This document shows positions 51,612 through 60,429 of a DNA stretch of 64,000 bases, piece by piece (the first letter of the stretch is position 1; every line of letters begins with the position of its first letter). The notes under the pieces were generated by a model, which was given only the letters and a program-made list of their open reading frames with translations, did not search any database and was not told where the DNA came from. This stretch comes from Fastidiosipila sp963510375 (GTDB taxonomy: Bacteria; Bacillota; Clostridia; Saccharofermentanales; Fastidiosipilaceae). The position numbers were made by a program, and so were the translations under genes. Location: positions 1 to 64,000 of the forward strand of contig CAUPES010000003.1 in the NCBI GenBank assembly GCA_963510375.1, given 5' to 3'.

Positions 51612-52877
51612 TTAGTCAACAAAATCAAATAGCAGATCTCCAAGAGCAATTGTATCGCCCTCTTCCGCACCCAATTCGTGTAGCTGGTCAATAATTCCTT
51701 GATCTCGTAATTGTTTTTGGAACCATTGCAAGGAATCGACACTGTCGAAATTGACTCTTCTTAATAAATCATCTATCCAGGTACCTTCTACAACGTATAT
51801 ATCATCTTCTTTATAAACATCGTAAGTTAACTCTTCTAACTCGTAAACCTTAACGTGTTCTGGTTTTTCATACAAAATCGTCTCAGGTAATTTAACCAGC
51901 ATGCCCGCTATTGCCTTGAGTAACTCATCCGTTCCCCAGTTAATTGGAGCAGACATAGAGTAAACCTCATAACCATCAGCTTCTATCTTTTTCTTAAGGG
52001 CTAAAACATCTTCCTCTTCACAAAGATCAATTTTATTTAGTGCCACTATTTGTGGTTTATCCGCTAATACTTCACTAAACTCTCTAAGTTCTCTATTTAT
52101 CATTTTAAAGTCTTCATACGGATCTCTACCCTCTGAACCTGATGCATCCAAAACATGCACTAACATCTTGGTACGTTCAATATGACGCAGGAAGTCGTGT
52201 CCTAAACCTGCTCCTTGGCTTGCACCTTCAATCAATCCAGGGATATCTGCAACAGTGAAGCTAAAATCTCCCACTGTTGCAATGCCTAATTGTGGTTCAA
52301 GCGTAGTAAAGTGATAATTTGCAATTTTAGGTTGAGCTCTAGAAATAACTGATAAGTAGGTACTTTTGCCAACATTAGGCAGACCTAAAAGCCCAACATC
52401 AGCTAAAATCTTCAACTCTAAACTTACATAGAATCCATCAACTAGCTCTCCTGGTTTTGCAAACGTCGGAGTTTGTCTTGTAGAAGTTGCAAAGGCTGTA
52501 TTTCCAACTCCACCTCGTCCACCTTTGGATAGCAAGACTGTTTCACCGGCTTCAGTCAGATCGGCAAGCAATTCTCCAGTTTCATAATTTCTAACAACAG
52601 TACCTATTGGAACTTCAATGGTTAAATTTTCGCCACTCTTACCGGCTTTTTTCTGTTTTCCACCATGTTCACCATTCTCGGCTAAGTATTTCTTTTTATC
52701 ACGGAAGTTTTGGAGAGTAGTCATGCCACTTTTAGCTTTAATGTAGACTGATCCACCTCGACCACCATTACCACCATCAGGACCACCCTTTGGTATATAT
52801 TTACCTCGATAAAAAGACACTGCTCCGTTACCACCATTTCCGGCTTTTACGAAAATTCTCGCTTGATCAACAAACAT
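51612..52877 (-). CDS. obg: Obg GTPase (ribosome assembly and stress)
   Basis: 421 residues. Glycine-rich Obg fold (VKAGNGGNGAVSFYRGKYIPKGGPDGGNGGRGGSVYI-type repeats), then the G domain with GLPNVGKSTYLSVISRA (about 165), DIPGLIEGAS and NKIDLCEEED, and a C-terminal OCT domain from about 345. Essential for 50S assembly. Typical neighbours rplU-prp-rpmA-obg-yhbY are all present. Confidence 0.97.
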   Translation of the reverse strand: MFVDQARIFVKAGNGGNGAVSFYRGKYIPKGGPDGGNGGRGGSVYIKAKSGMTTLQNFRDKKKYLAENGEHGGKQKKAGKSGENLTIEVPIGTVVRNYETGELLADLTEAGETVLLSKGGRGGVGNTAFATSTRQTPTFAKPGELVDGFYVSLELKILADVGLLGLPNVGKSTYLSVISRAQPKIANYHFTTLEPQLGIATVGDFSFTVADIPGLIEGASQGAGLGHDFLRHIERTKMLVHVLDASGSEGRDPYEDFKMINRELREFSEVLADKPQIVALNKIDLCEEEDVLALKKKIEADGYEVYSMSAPINWGTDELLKAIAGMLVKLPETILYEKPEHVKVYELEELTYDVYKEDDIYVVEGTWIDDLLRRVNFDSVDSLQWFQKQLRDQGIIDQLHELGAEEGDTIALGDLLFDFVD

Positions 52878-52900
52878 GTCTTACCTCCTCTCTCCTGATT

Positions 52901-52928
52901 AAAAAAGTCCGGTAATTCTACCGGACTT
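52901..52928 (-). terminator. Intrinsic terminator after rpmA
   Basis: A perfect 10-bp stem (AAGTCCGGTA / TACCGGACTT) with a 4-nt loop is followed on the minus strand by TTTTTT. It lies between rpmA and obg, so obg is either read through at reduced level or has its own promoter. Confidence 0.85.
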
Positions 52929-52996
52929 GTAAAATTCTTAATTATTGAACGCTCTATTTAGAGCATCACTAAGTAAAACTAAAGTTCTTGTCTAAC

Positions 52997-53287
52997 TTAA
53001 GCTTCTTGAGCTACTGGATAAACGCAAACTTTTTTACGATTTCTACCTAGTCTTTCAAAACTTACAACACCATCTACTAATGCAAATAGAGTATCATCTT
53101 TACCTCTACCTACGTTTTCGCCTGGGTGAATTTTTGTTCCGCGTTGTCTGTATAGAATGTTTCCTGCTAAAACGAACTCGCCATCACCAGCTTTTGCGCC
53201 TAAACGTTTTGCTTCTGAATCACGACCGTTCTTAGTAGAACTCAAACCTTTTTTACTAGCTAATAATTGTAAATCTAATTTAAACAT
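52997..53287 (-). CDS. rpmA: Ribosomal protein bL27 with a cleavable N-terminal extension
   Basis: 96 residues. The standard L27 sequence begins ASKKGLSSTKNGRDSEAKRLGAK and includes GNILYRQRGTKIHPGENVGRGKDDTLFA. It is preceded by MFKLDLQLL, the extension seen in Bacillota whose L27 is trimmed by the protease Prp before the A of ASKKG. The Prp gene overlaps this one by 8 bp. Confidence 0.97.
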   Translation of the reverse strand: MFKLDLQLLASKKGLSSTKNGRDSEAKRLGAKAGDGEFVLAGNILYRQRGTKIHPGENVGRGKDDTLFALVDGVVSFERLGRNRKKVCVYPVAQEA

Positions 53288-53639
53288 TTTCTGCCTCCCT
53301 ATTTATATCTCCAGGTTCTGATTGCACTTGCACATATTCTTGACCATAACTGTAAGATATTTGCTCGCATCCGAGCTTGAAACTTTTGAAAAGCAAATCT
53401 GCTTCATTCCTTTTATCTTCTGGTATTCCTTTAACTTCACACCAGAGTCTTCCTGGTTCGAAAGAATATTCAAGTTCAAGTTTTAATAAATCTGTCAAAC
53501 TTACGACTAAGGCTCCTGCCAAGCTCGTTACGCCAGCACAAACTTCATCTGTCTCTCCCGGCTCTGCATATTCTGCATGACCTTCTGCTAGGAAACCGCA
53601 TAGTCCTTTTCGATCCTCATATAAATTAACTTTTATCAT
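53280..53639 (-). CDS. prp: Ribosomal-processing cysteine protease Prp
   Basis: 119 residues. The catalytic His and Cys are in GHAEYAEPGETDEVCAGVTSLAGAL (His at about 20, Cys at about 34), the Prp signature. It removes the N-terminal extension of L27 so the subunit can function in the ribosome. Its position between rplU and rpmA is conserved across Bacillota. Confidence 0.93.
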   Translation of the reverse strand: MIKVNLYEDRKGLCGFLAEGHAEYAEPGETDEVCAGVTSLAGALVVSLTDLLKLELEYSFEPGRLWCEVKGIPEDKRNEADLLFKSFKLGCEQISYSYGQEYVQVQSEPGDINREAENV

Positions 53640-53683
53640 ATTTTACCTCGTATTAATTCACATGAGACTCTTCAATATTAAGC

Positions 53684-53974
53684 CTAGATACTTGTGATTC
53701 TTACGCTTGTATATGCTTGACGATGACCTTGGGTTCTACGGTATCTCTTCTTAGGTTTGTATTTGAAAACTCTAATTTTTTTACCTCTACCGTGTTTTAC
53801 GATTTCAGCTTTTACGCTAGCTGCTTTGCCTAATTTAATACCAGACTCATCTGCAACTGCCAAAGTCTCCAATTCAACTGTATCACCTACTTCACCTTCT
53901 AGTTTCTCTAGGTATACAACTTGACCTTCTTCTACGCGGTATTGTTTACCGCCACTACGAATTACTGCGTACAT
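53684..53974 (-). CDS. rplU: Ribosomal protein bL21
   Basis: 96 residues with the full L21 pattern: MYAVIRSGGKQYRVEEGQ at the start, VKAEIVKHGRGKKIRVFKYKPKKRYRRTQGHRQ and YTSVRITSI at the end. First gene of rplU-prp-rpmA. A GGAGG-like site precedes the ATG. Confidence 0.97.
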   Translation of the reverse strand: MYAVIRSGGKQYRVEEGQVVYLEKLEGEVGDTVELETLAVADESGIKLGKAASVKAEIVKHGRGKKIRVFKYKPKKRYRRTQGHRQAYTSVRITSI

Positions 53975-54066
53975 ATCTGTCCTCCCTTATTATTTTGGGG
54001 CTCGCTTCGACAGGTAATCTTCTAAAATTAAAGATATTTAGGACCTGGAAAATGCGGCACTGATAA
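53975..54066 (-). promoter_or_regulatory. 5' leader of the rplU operon
   Basis: About 90 nt between the promoter and the rplU start contain two GC-rich islands (around 53997-54012 and 54038-54058) that could pair, unlike the AT-rich background. An L21 leader RNA is known at this site in Bacillota. I cannot confirm the fold by eye. Confidence 0.3.
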
Positions 54067-54095
54067 AAGTTACCAAAAAGAACTCGATAAGTCAA
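54067..54095 (-). promoter_or_regulatory. Promoter of the rplU-prp-rpmA operon
   Basis: Minus-strand TTGACT (54090-54095) and TAACTT (54067-54072) with a 17-bp spacer. The remaining 54096-54304 stretch is AT-rich, contains a TATAAT for the plus-strand gene at 54305, and shows no gene. Confidence 0.6.
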
Positions 54096-54304
54096 GCACT
54101 TACGGTACTTTTTGAAAAATTTTTATTTAGAACATTATACTACTCTTTGGAAACGGTCGCGGGAACTTATTTTTCTTGGAATAAGCTTTCACAAAATATT
54201 TAACAAAAATTTGCATCTAACTTCCTTATAATAAAAGTCAAAATATTTGCGCACTTTACTTATTTCTTATATAAAGTGCTAGCTCAACAAAAGAAGTCAA
54301 AAAC

Positions 54305-55021
54305 ATGAAAAACAATAATCTTTTTTACAAACTAACTAGACGTACGCTTAAGCTAATTACTATTTTGTTTATACTGCTTTTGATATTTATTGCTGCAAAT
54401 GTTTTCATAAACTTACATGTTATCTCAAGTACCCAAGAGCAAATTTATTCACCTAATAAGATAAACGAAAATATTACAAACAAAATTTCCCCACAAGCTA
54501 TAGTCGTCTATGGAGCTGGTATTTATAAAGATAAACCTAGCCCATTTTTGCAAGAACGTCTTGATACTGCTATTGAGCTATATAAAAAAGGTGTAGCACC
54601 AAAGATTATCATGTCAGGCGACCATACCGGTGAGCATAACGAGCCTAAGGTCATGAAAAATTATGCCATTAGCCAAGGTGTTCCAAGTAAGGATATTTTC
54701 ATGGATCATCATGGTTACAACTCTTACGCCACTACTCTGAGAGCCAAGGAAGTTTTCCAAATCAAACGGACTGTTTTTGTCACCCACAAATATCACCTAT
54801 ATAGAACTCTATATATTGCTAATTCACTTGGAATAAATGCAATTGGAGTACCTTGCGATTCTCACAAACATCCAAGTACAACTACACCTCTTTGGCAATT
54901 GCGTGAAATTTTCGGTCGCACTAAAGATTATCTTCTCTCAAAAATACAACCGAATTTACATATCAAGAGTCAGCCAATAGAGCTTAACTCAAATGGTGAC
55001 ATTACAAACGAAACTAATTAG
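54305..55021 (+). CDS. SanA/ElyC-like DUF218 membrane-anchored protein
   Basis: 238 residues. One N-terminal membrane helix (about 18-40) anchors an extracytoplasmic DUF218 domain: AIVVYGAGIYKDKPSPFLQERLDTAIELYKKG, KIIMSGDHTGEHNEPKVMKNYAISQGVP, and HHGYNSYATTLRAKEVF. SanA family proteins influence envelope permeability and peptidoglycan precursor handling; the enzymatic activity is not settled. The ribosome binding site is weak. The gene converges with the HAD phosphatase. Confidence 0.87.
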   Translation: MKNNNLFYKLTRRTLKLITILFILLLIFIAANVFINLHVISSTQEQIYSPNKINENITNKISPQAIVVYGAGIYKDKPSPFLQERLDTAIELYKKGVAPKIIMSGDHTGEHNEPKVMKNYAISQGVPSKDIFMDHHGYNSYATTLRAKEVFQIKRTVFVTHKYHLYRTLYIANSLGINAIGVPCDSHKHPSTTTPLWQLREIFGRTKDYLLSKIQPNLHIKSQPIELNSNGDITNETN

Positions 55022-55035
55022 CAGTATGAACAAGT

Positions 55036-55743
55036 CTAGCAGTATGTTTTTGTGCAATTATTATCTCGTAGCAACTCAAGAAGTTTTATTGGGTTTTCGA
55101 TAATAATATCTGCACCATTTTCTGCTAAGACTTCTGCATTTCTATACCCCCACTCTGCACCAATCCCATATGCATCAGAGTTCACAGCGGTTTTAACATC
55201 TGTATCTGAATCACCGATCAAAATTGTTTCTTCAGGAGCTATCTGTAATTCTTCTAGCGCTTCGTAATAATAGGAAGGGTCTGGTTTTAGCTGTTTCTCA
55301 GGGTTGTCCCCTAAAACTTTCACGAAAATTCCTGGATAGAAATGCTGCACAATCTCTTTTGCTAAGATCTCATTCTTATTGGTAAGCACCATTAATGTTT
55401 TGCCTTGTTCTCTGAACTCCTCTATAAGCTCACTAATACCATCATATTCAACTGAGTAATCCCAAAGATGTTCTGCATAATAATCATTAAATATTCCTAC
55501 TAATTTATTGAACTCCTCTTCACTTACAGAATCAGGCAAAGCTCTTTCAATCAGCTTTGGAATACCATTTCCAACAAATCTCCTCACCTCATCTAAAGAT
55601 CTTGTAGGATATCCAGATACTTCTAACGTATGGTTACATGCATAAGCTAAGTCATCTATTGTGTTTAATAGAGTACCGTCTAAATCAAAAGCTATTAATT
55701 TTGCATTTTTTACTGCTGCTCTAAGTTCTTCTACTTTTACCAT
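55036..55743 (-). CDS. HAD-superfamily phosphatase, phosphoglycolate-phosphatase-like
   Basis: 235 residues. All four HAD motifs are visible: LIAFDLDGTLLNT (motif I, nucleophile Asp), LMVLTNKN (II), KPDPSYYYEALEELQI (III Lys) and ETILIGDSDTDVKTAVNS (IV), with the Gph/PpaX type helical cap between I and II. Substrate probably a small phosphate ester such as phosphoglycolate or pyrophosphate. AGGAG precedes the ATG. Confidence 0.88.
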   Translation of the reverse strand: MVKVEELRAAVKNAKLIAFDLDGTLLNTIDDLAYACNHTLEVSGYPTRSLDEVRRFVGNGIPKLIERALPDSVSEEEFNKLVGIFNDYYAEHLWDYSVEYDGISELIEEFREQGKTLMVLTNKNEILAKEIVQHFYPGIFVKVLGDNPEKQLKPDPSYYYEALEELQIAPEETILIGDSDTDVKTAVNSDAYGIGAEWGYRNAEVLAENGADIIIENPIKLLELLRDNNCTKTYC

Positions 55744-55854
55744 CCAAACTCTCCTAAAATAATGAACCTTTCAACTTTGAGTTTTTAACACTTTTATTAC
55801 GAATAATCTTAATATAACAGAGATATTGCAATTTCTCGAATTATCTTTATGCAG

Positions 55855-55860
55855 TATAAT
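55855..55860 (+). promoter_or_regulatory. -10 box upstream of nadE
   Basis: A perfect TATAAT lies 32 bp before the ATG at 55892; the -35 region is poor. Its position shows that an in-frame ATG upstream at 55826 would lie before the transcription start. Confidence 0.4.
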
Positions 55861-55891
55861 TGTAATTGATATAAATAAAAGGAGTATATTT

Positions 55892-57898
55892 ATGGTCAAT
55901 AATAACTTTATCAATGTATCTGCCGCCGCTCCTAAATTAGCACTTGCAGATATCAAGAAAAATGTTGCAAATCACAAAGACATGATTAGTAAAGCAGCCG
56001 AACGAGGGAACAATATATTAGTCTTTCCTGAATTGAGTTTGACGGGAACAACTGTGGGAGATCTGTTCCTACAAGGTAGTTTCTTAGACTCAGCTTATTT
56101 GGGTTTAATAGAGCTTGCTAAATATACCGCCAATTATAGCGATCTATTTGTTGTGGTTGGTTTACCTCTGCAAGTATCAGGTAGGACATATAATGTTGCT
56201 GCTTCCCTTTTAAATGGTGAAATACTCGGTTTTACTCCAAAGTATAAACTAAACGATTATGATAACTACCAAGAATCTCGCTATTTTACTCCTCTTAACC
56301 TAGAGGCTGAAGAGATTTTTACCAATGACGGACATTTATTTAGCTACTCACCTTATTCCTTATGTGATAAAAATTCATCTAGATACGTGAATATAAGTAT
56401 TGTTGTTGGTAGCGATATTGATTCTCCTGAAGTTTTAAGCGAAGTTGAAAGCTCTAAATCAGATATTATTATTAATCCAAACGCTGAAGCTGAATTACTT
56501 TTCTCAGAAAACACACGTACCGAAAAAATTACACAAAAGAGTGCTAATACCAAAACTGCTATTATTTCTGCTTATACAGGCAGTGGAGAATCTTCTAGTC
56601 ATTATATCTACCAAGGTGCAGGGATAATCTCTGAACTAGGAGAAAATCTCATTGAGAGTAAAGAAACTTTCAACAATGACGCACCAGTGTTAGCTGAAGC
56701 CTTAATCAGCCTCATTCCAATTAGATTTTCTAAAAGAAAAACCAAAGCTAATTTAAGTTCAAATTACGCAACTTATGCAGAACTAATTTTCACTGACCCT
56801 AAATTCAGCAGATTAGGAACTAAACGTTATCCATTTGTCAGAACGGACGATATTAGAAAATTCGATAAAAATAATAAAGATATAAAAGATCTTTTTGATC
56901 GCTGTATAAATCTCCAGGCAGCTGGACTAGCAAGAAGAATTAAGCAAATTCATGCTCAAACCATGGTCATTGGCGTCTCTGGCGGTCTAGATTCTACTGT
57001 AGCTCTTCTCGTTTGTGATAGAGCAAGACAATTTCTAGGATTGAACAAAGATTCTATCATGGCAGTCACCATGCCGGGATTTGGTAGCAGTAAAGGTAGC
57101 AAGACCAATGCTGAACTTTTAACTGGAGCACTAGATATCAACCTCAAGGAGATCTCTATAGTTCCTGCAAGCACTCAACACTTAGAAGATATTGGTCATG
57201 ACATCAATATACGTGATTTAACCTATGAAAATGCACAGGCACGTGAGCGCACTCAAATATTAATGGATTTATCCAATAAGCATAACGGACTAGTTGTAGG
57301 TACTGGAGATCTTAGTGAAATGGCTCTGGGGTGGTGTACTTATAACGGTGACCAGATGAGCATGTACGCAGTTAATTCTTCCTTGCCTAAAACTACAATG
57401 CGTTACCTATTAAATATAGCTTATGATAAATACAAGGAGAGCAACCCACAACTTGCCAAAGTACTTAACGATATAGTTACTGCACCTGTGAGCCCAGAGT
57501 TGCTTCCGCCCGACGCAGACGGCAATATTAGTCAAAAAACCGAAGAACAAATTGGATCTTACACACTACATGACTTTTTCTTATACCATTATTGCTACCG
57601 TGGCAATTCTATCGCTGATACTTTCTCTTTAGCCAAAGCAAATTTTGTACGCGAGAGCTCTGGCAATGAAAAAGAACAGATTTCTAGCATAACAACTACT
57701 GGTGAAACTTTTACGGAAGTAGAATTAAAAGCTACTTTCAAAACATTTATTCGTAGACTTTATACTCAACAATTCAAGCGCCAAGCCGCCCCAGATGCTC
57801 TTAAAATTACTGAGTTAGGTTTATCTGCAAGCGGAGACTTTCAAATTCCATCTGATCTAAACATCTCTATTTTCATGGATGAAATAAATAATTTATAG
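55892..57898 (+). CDS. nadE: Glutamine-dependent-type NAD+ synthetase lacking the glutaminase cysteine
   Basis: 668 residues: an N-terminal nitrilase-fold glutaminase domain (1-300) and a C-terminal NAD synthetase domain with the PP-loop SGGLDST (363-369) and GTGDLSEMALGWCTYNGDQMS. It amidates deamido-NAD+ to NAD+. In the glutaminase domain Glu47 (FPELSLTG) and Lys117 (TPKYKLND) are present. The nucleophile position, normally EICEDLW, reads IVVGSDID with Gly173 in place of Cys. It may use free ammonia. ATG 55892 is chosen for its AAAGGAG site. Confidence 0.93.
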   Translation: MVNNNFINVSAAAPKLALADIKKNVANHKDMISKAAERGNNILVFPELSLTGTTVGDLFLQGSFLDSAYLGLIELAKYTANYSDLFVVVGLPLQVSGRTYNVAASLLNGEILGFTPKYKLNDYDNYQESRYFTPLNLEAEEIFTNDGHLFSYSPYSLCDKNSSRYVNISIVVGSDIDSPEVLSEVESSKSDIIINPNAEAELLFSENTRTEKITQKSANTKTAIISAYTGSGESSSHYIYQGAGIISELGENLIESKETFNNDAPVLAEALISLIPIRFSKRKTKANLSSNYATYAELIFTDPKFSRLGTKRYPFVRTDDIRKFDKNNKDIKDLFDRCINLQAAGLARRIKQIHAQTMVIGVSGGLDSTVALLVCDRARQFLGLNKDSIMAVTMPGFGSSKGSKTNAELLTGALDINLKEISIVPASTQHLEDIGHDINIRDLTYENAQARERTQILMDLSNKHNGLVVGTGDLSEMALGWCTYNGDQMSMYAVNSSLPKTTMRYLLNIAYDKYKESNPQLAKVLNDIVTAPVSPELLPPDADGNISQKTEEQIGSYTLHDFFLYHYCYRGNSIADTFSLAKANFVRESSGNEKEQISSITTTGETFTEVELKATFKTFIRRLYTQQFKRQAAPDALKITELGLSASGDFQIPSDLNISIFMDEINNL

Positions 57899-57924
57899 AC
57901 GATGTTATCTGATTTTCGACAATA

Positions 57925-57956
57925 AAAAACTCGAGTTAACAAGGACTCGAGTTTTT
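57925..57956. terminator. Bidirectional terminator between nadE and the PTS gene
   Basis: A perfect 12-bp stem AAAAACTCGAGT / ACTCGAGTTTTT with an 8-nt loop lies between convergent genes, only 3 bp from the PTS stop codon. T- and A-tracts are built into the stem ends. Confidence 0.85.
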
Positions 57957-57959
57957 ATT

Positions 57960-59474
57960 TTAATCATCTGTTTTCATTAGTTCTTCAATCTCAGCGTAGT
58001 AGATATTAGATTTTGCTCCATAGATCACTTGAACTCCGCCATCAACTTCCAATACGGCTACAGGTTTAGTTGATTCTAGCTTTGCTTTGTCCATTAGAGA
58101 GTTATCATGCAACTGTACTCTAAGTCTAGTCGCACATGCTCGTATACTAGAAATATTATCTGCTGTACCCAAGCCTTCTAAGATGATTGCTGCAGTTTGC
58201 TTGATAGATTGCTCTGTTTCTCCATTATCTTTTGAACTTTCGCTAGACTCATTTTTTTCTAACTTTGAGCCCGGCAAATCAATCACATTTTTACTTAGTA
58301 CGAACCTAAACACCGTATAATATATAACTGTCCAGATAAGTCCTAGCGGAACTATCCTAATCCAATTTGTTTGTGAATTTCCTTGCAAAGGCCCAAAGAT
58401 TAAGAAATCTATTACTCCACCTGAAAATGTATTCACAACTCGAATCTTCAGAAGATCTGTAAACATAAATGCTAGGCCATCTAATACTGAGTGAACTAAA
58501 TATAACTTCGGCAATTTTGTCATAAATGTATATTCAATAGGTTCGGTGATTCCATTACTAAATGAAGCAATCGCTGCATCTTTATAGAACTTAGCGTTAG
58601 CTTTTCTATTCTCTTTTGGTATAGAGTGATACATTGCCAAAGCAGCAGCTGGCAAGCCAAACATCATAGTTGTGAAACGACCTGCAAAAAATCTCGTACC
58701 TTCAGTGAATAAACCCTTGAAGTTTGGATCTGCCAATTGAGCAAAGTATATATTTTGAGCACCAAACACATTCAAGTCTGCTATTGTCTCAGTCCCACCT
58801 AGAGCGCTGTACCAGAATAGCGGATATACCGCATGGTGAACTCCTACTCCACCTGACAATCTCAAGAGGAACCCATATAGGAATGTTCCCAACGCTCCCA
58901 ACTTATTAAACAAAGCACCAAGAATAACAAGACCTTGGTTAAAAATCGGCCAAATAAAATAAAAAACCACTCCCATCAATATTGCAGAAAGTGATGATAT
59001 TATAGGAATAAACCTACTCCCACCAAAAAAGCTTAGATATTGAGGCAACTGAATTTTTCTATATTTGTTATGTAAATATGCTACTAAAATTCCTAAGAAG
59101 ATTGCACCTATTACACCTGGATTAATGAGCTGATCTTTCCCACTTATTTGTATGGCTGCGTTTATAGTTCCTGTAAAAACCACATACGAACTGACAGCTG
59201 CAATTGCCGCAGTTCCTTGATCTCCATCAGCTAAACCTGTAGTAACTCCTACTGCAAATAACAAAGGTAAAAATGCAATAATCATTTTGCCTGCATTTAG
59301 CATGAAGGCTAGAATTATTTGAACCCATTCTGCTTGCAAAAATGGTAAGACTGAAATAGCTGGTTCAGTACTCAGAGCACTCCCTAGCCCTAACAATAGA
59401 CCTGCTATCGGCAGAACTGATATTGGCAAAACAAAAGCCTGACCTAATTTAGAAAACTTTTTTAGCATACTCAC
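57960..59474 (-). CDS. PTS glucose/N-acetylglucosamine/maltose-type IIBC component
   Basis: 504 residues. The IIC membrane domain (about 1-390, ten helices) begins KLGQAFVLPISVLPIAGLLLGLGSAL and holds NGITEPIEYTFM, the sugar-binding signature. The IIB domain (about 425-500) contains the phosphorylated cysteine in SIRACATRLRV. No IIA domain is attached, so IIA is supplied by another protein. Family membership is clear; the choice among glucose, GlcNAc and maltose is not. It has no adjacent sugar-specific enzyme. Confidence 0.9.
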   Translation of the reverse strand: MSMLKKFSKLGQAFVLPISVLPIAGLLLGLGSALSTEPAISVLPFLQAEWVQIILAFMLNAGKMIIAFLPLLFAVGVTTGLADGDQGTAAIAAVSSYVVFTGTINAAIQISGKDQLINPGVIGAIFLGILVAYLHNKYRKIQLPQYLSFFGGSRFIPIISSLSAILMGVVFYFIWPIFNQGLVILGALFNKLGALGTFLYGFLLRLSGGVGVHHAVYPLFWYSALGGTETIADLNVFGAQNIYFAQLADPNFKGLFTEGTRFFAGRFTTMMFGLPAAALAMYHSIPKENRKANAKFYKDAAIASFSNGITEPIEYTFMTKLPKLYLVHSVLDGLAFMFTDLLKIRVVNTFSGGVIDFLIFGPLQGNSQTNWIRIVPLGLIWTVIYYTVFRFVLSKNVIDLPGSKLEKNESSESSKDNGETEQSIKQTAAIILEGLGTADNISSIRACATRLRVQLHDNSLMDKAKLESTKPVAVLEVDGGVQVIYGAKSNIYYAEIEELMKTDD

Positions 59475-59564
59475 TCCTAATTTTTAATTCGCTGTATATA
59501 TTTAAGCGTAATTTTATTTTTATCTCAAGTAAATATGCTTTGTTAATCAGCAGCGAATTTATTT

Positions 59565-60179
59565 TTATTTTTTAACTCTCAAAATCCTATCATACAATGG
59601 TGCTAATAGTACGAAAACTACTAACGTACACACCGTCTCAACGATGAAATCTTTACCATTTACCAAGATTGAGTTTAAGACTGGGGATACTCCCTCTGGT
59701 GCATATTGACCCCAGAACCAGAACCCTGCTATAAAATGAAAAATATAGCGAGCAAATGAGCCAATAAATGTTGCCACAAATCCGTAAATTATAGTTTTGA
59801 CTTTTGCCCCTTCTGTATAAAGAGTTTTCTGAACTGGTGCTCTGAATAAACCTGCGAGTCCAACTGCACTAAATGCAAATATATACTCAACTATTACTTG
59901 AATTGCTCCAACAACTGTAGCCTCACCCAATAATATTTGTAAAACTCCCCACAAAAGTCCACCAAGAACACCTGGAAATACACCTCGTCTCAACGCTAGT
60001 ATGATTACCGGCAACATCTTGAAATTTATTTTCATACCGCCAATACTAGGAATAAAATAGTCCAATGCCATTGAGAGAGCTGCAAACAAAGCAATTTCAA
60101 CAATAGTTGTAATCCTATTCTTACGTTGTTCAACTAAATTTTGTACCGAATTCACATTTGAATTATTATATCTTTTCAT
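59565..60179 (-). CDS. thiT: Thiamine ECF-transporter S component ThiT
   Basis: 204 residues, six membrane helices, substrate-binding component of a group II ECF transporter. The ThiT pattern is visible: IALFAALSMALDYF, GGMKINFKMLPVIILALRRGVFPGVLGGLLWGVLQ and SFARYIFHFIAGFWFWGQYAPEG, the last holding aromatic thiamine-binding residues. The shared EcfAA'T energising module is not in the window. A TPP riboswitch directly upstream confirms the vitamin specificity. Confidence 0.93.
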   Translation of the reverse strand: MKRYNNSNVNSVQNLVEQRKNRITTIVEIALFAALSMALDYFIPSIGGMKINFKMLPVIILALRRGVFPGVLGGLLWGVLQILLGEATVVGAIQVIVEYIFAFSAVGLAGLFRAPVQKTLYTEGAKVKTIIYGFVATFIGSFARYIFHFIAGFWFWGQYAPEGVSPVLNSILVNGKDFIVETVCTLVVFVLLAPLYDRILRVKK

Positions 60180-60184
60180 AAAAA

Positions 60185-60214
60185 CTCCTTGCTATCAATT
60201 ATTCAAACAAGGAG
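60185..60214 (-). promoter_or_regulatory. Ribosome-binding-site sequestering hairpin for thiT
   Basis: On the minus strand CTCCTTG (60208-60214) is perfectly complementary to CAAGGAG (60185-60191), the Shine-Dalgarno of thiT, with a 16-nt loop. It forms the expression platform of the riboswitch upstream, so control is probably at translation initiation. Confidence 0.65.
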
Positions 60215-60291
60215 AGCCATTCTTAGTATCCGAGAACACAAATCAGCTAAAATGCCTTAGTGTTATATCTTAACTAATTAAATCTTATTCC

Positions 60292-60363
60292 AAACAATCT
60301 CGCCGCGAGCTTTATCTCGATCCGATATTGAGGGTATTTCTCAGCCTAAGCACCCCTTTGTTC
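60292..60363 (-). ncRNA. TPP riboswitch (thi-box)
   Basis: Minus strand: GAACAA (60358-60363) pairs with TTGTTT (60292-60297) as P1. Inside are AAGGGGTGCTTAGGCTGAGA and ATACCC, the pyrimidine-sensing arm. GGATC, GATAA and GCGGCGAGA follow as a somewhat divergent pyrophosphate arm. It lies 113 nt upstream of the thiamine transporter gene and between its promoter and an SD-sequestering hairpin. Confidence 0.85.
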
Positions 60364-60381
60364 AAATAAACTATTTATTCC

Positions 60382-60410
60382 AAAGTACAGCTTTAGTAGG
60401 CTTAAGTCAA
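60382..60410 (-). promoter_or_regulatory. Promoter of the TPP riboswitch-thiT transcript
   Basis: Minus-strand TTGACT (60405-60410) and TACTTT (60382-60387) with a 17-bp spacer, 19 bp before the aptamer. An IS21-like tip begins about 20 bp upstream of the -35. Confidence 0.55.
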
Positions 60411-60429
60411 CTCATAGATTAAATTATGT

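Noticed and set aside
55826..55891. Upstream ATG that would lengthen the NAD synthetase by 22 residues
   Set aside because: It lies upstream of the TATAAT box, has no ribosome binding site, and the added residues do not belong to the family; ATG 55892 has AAAGGAG.
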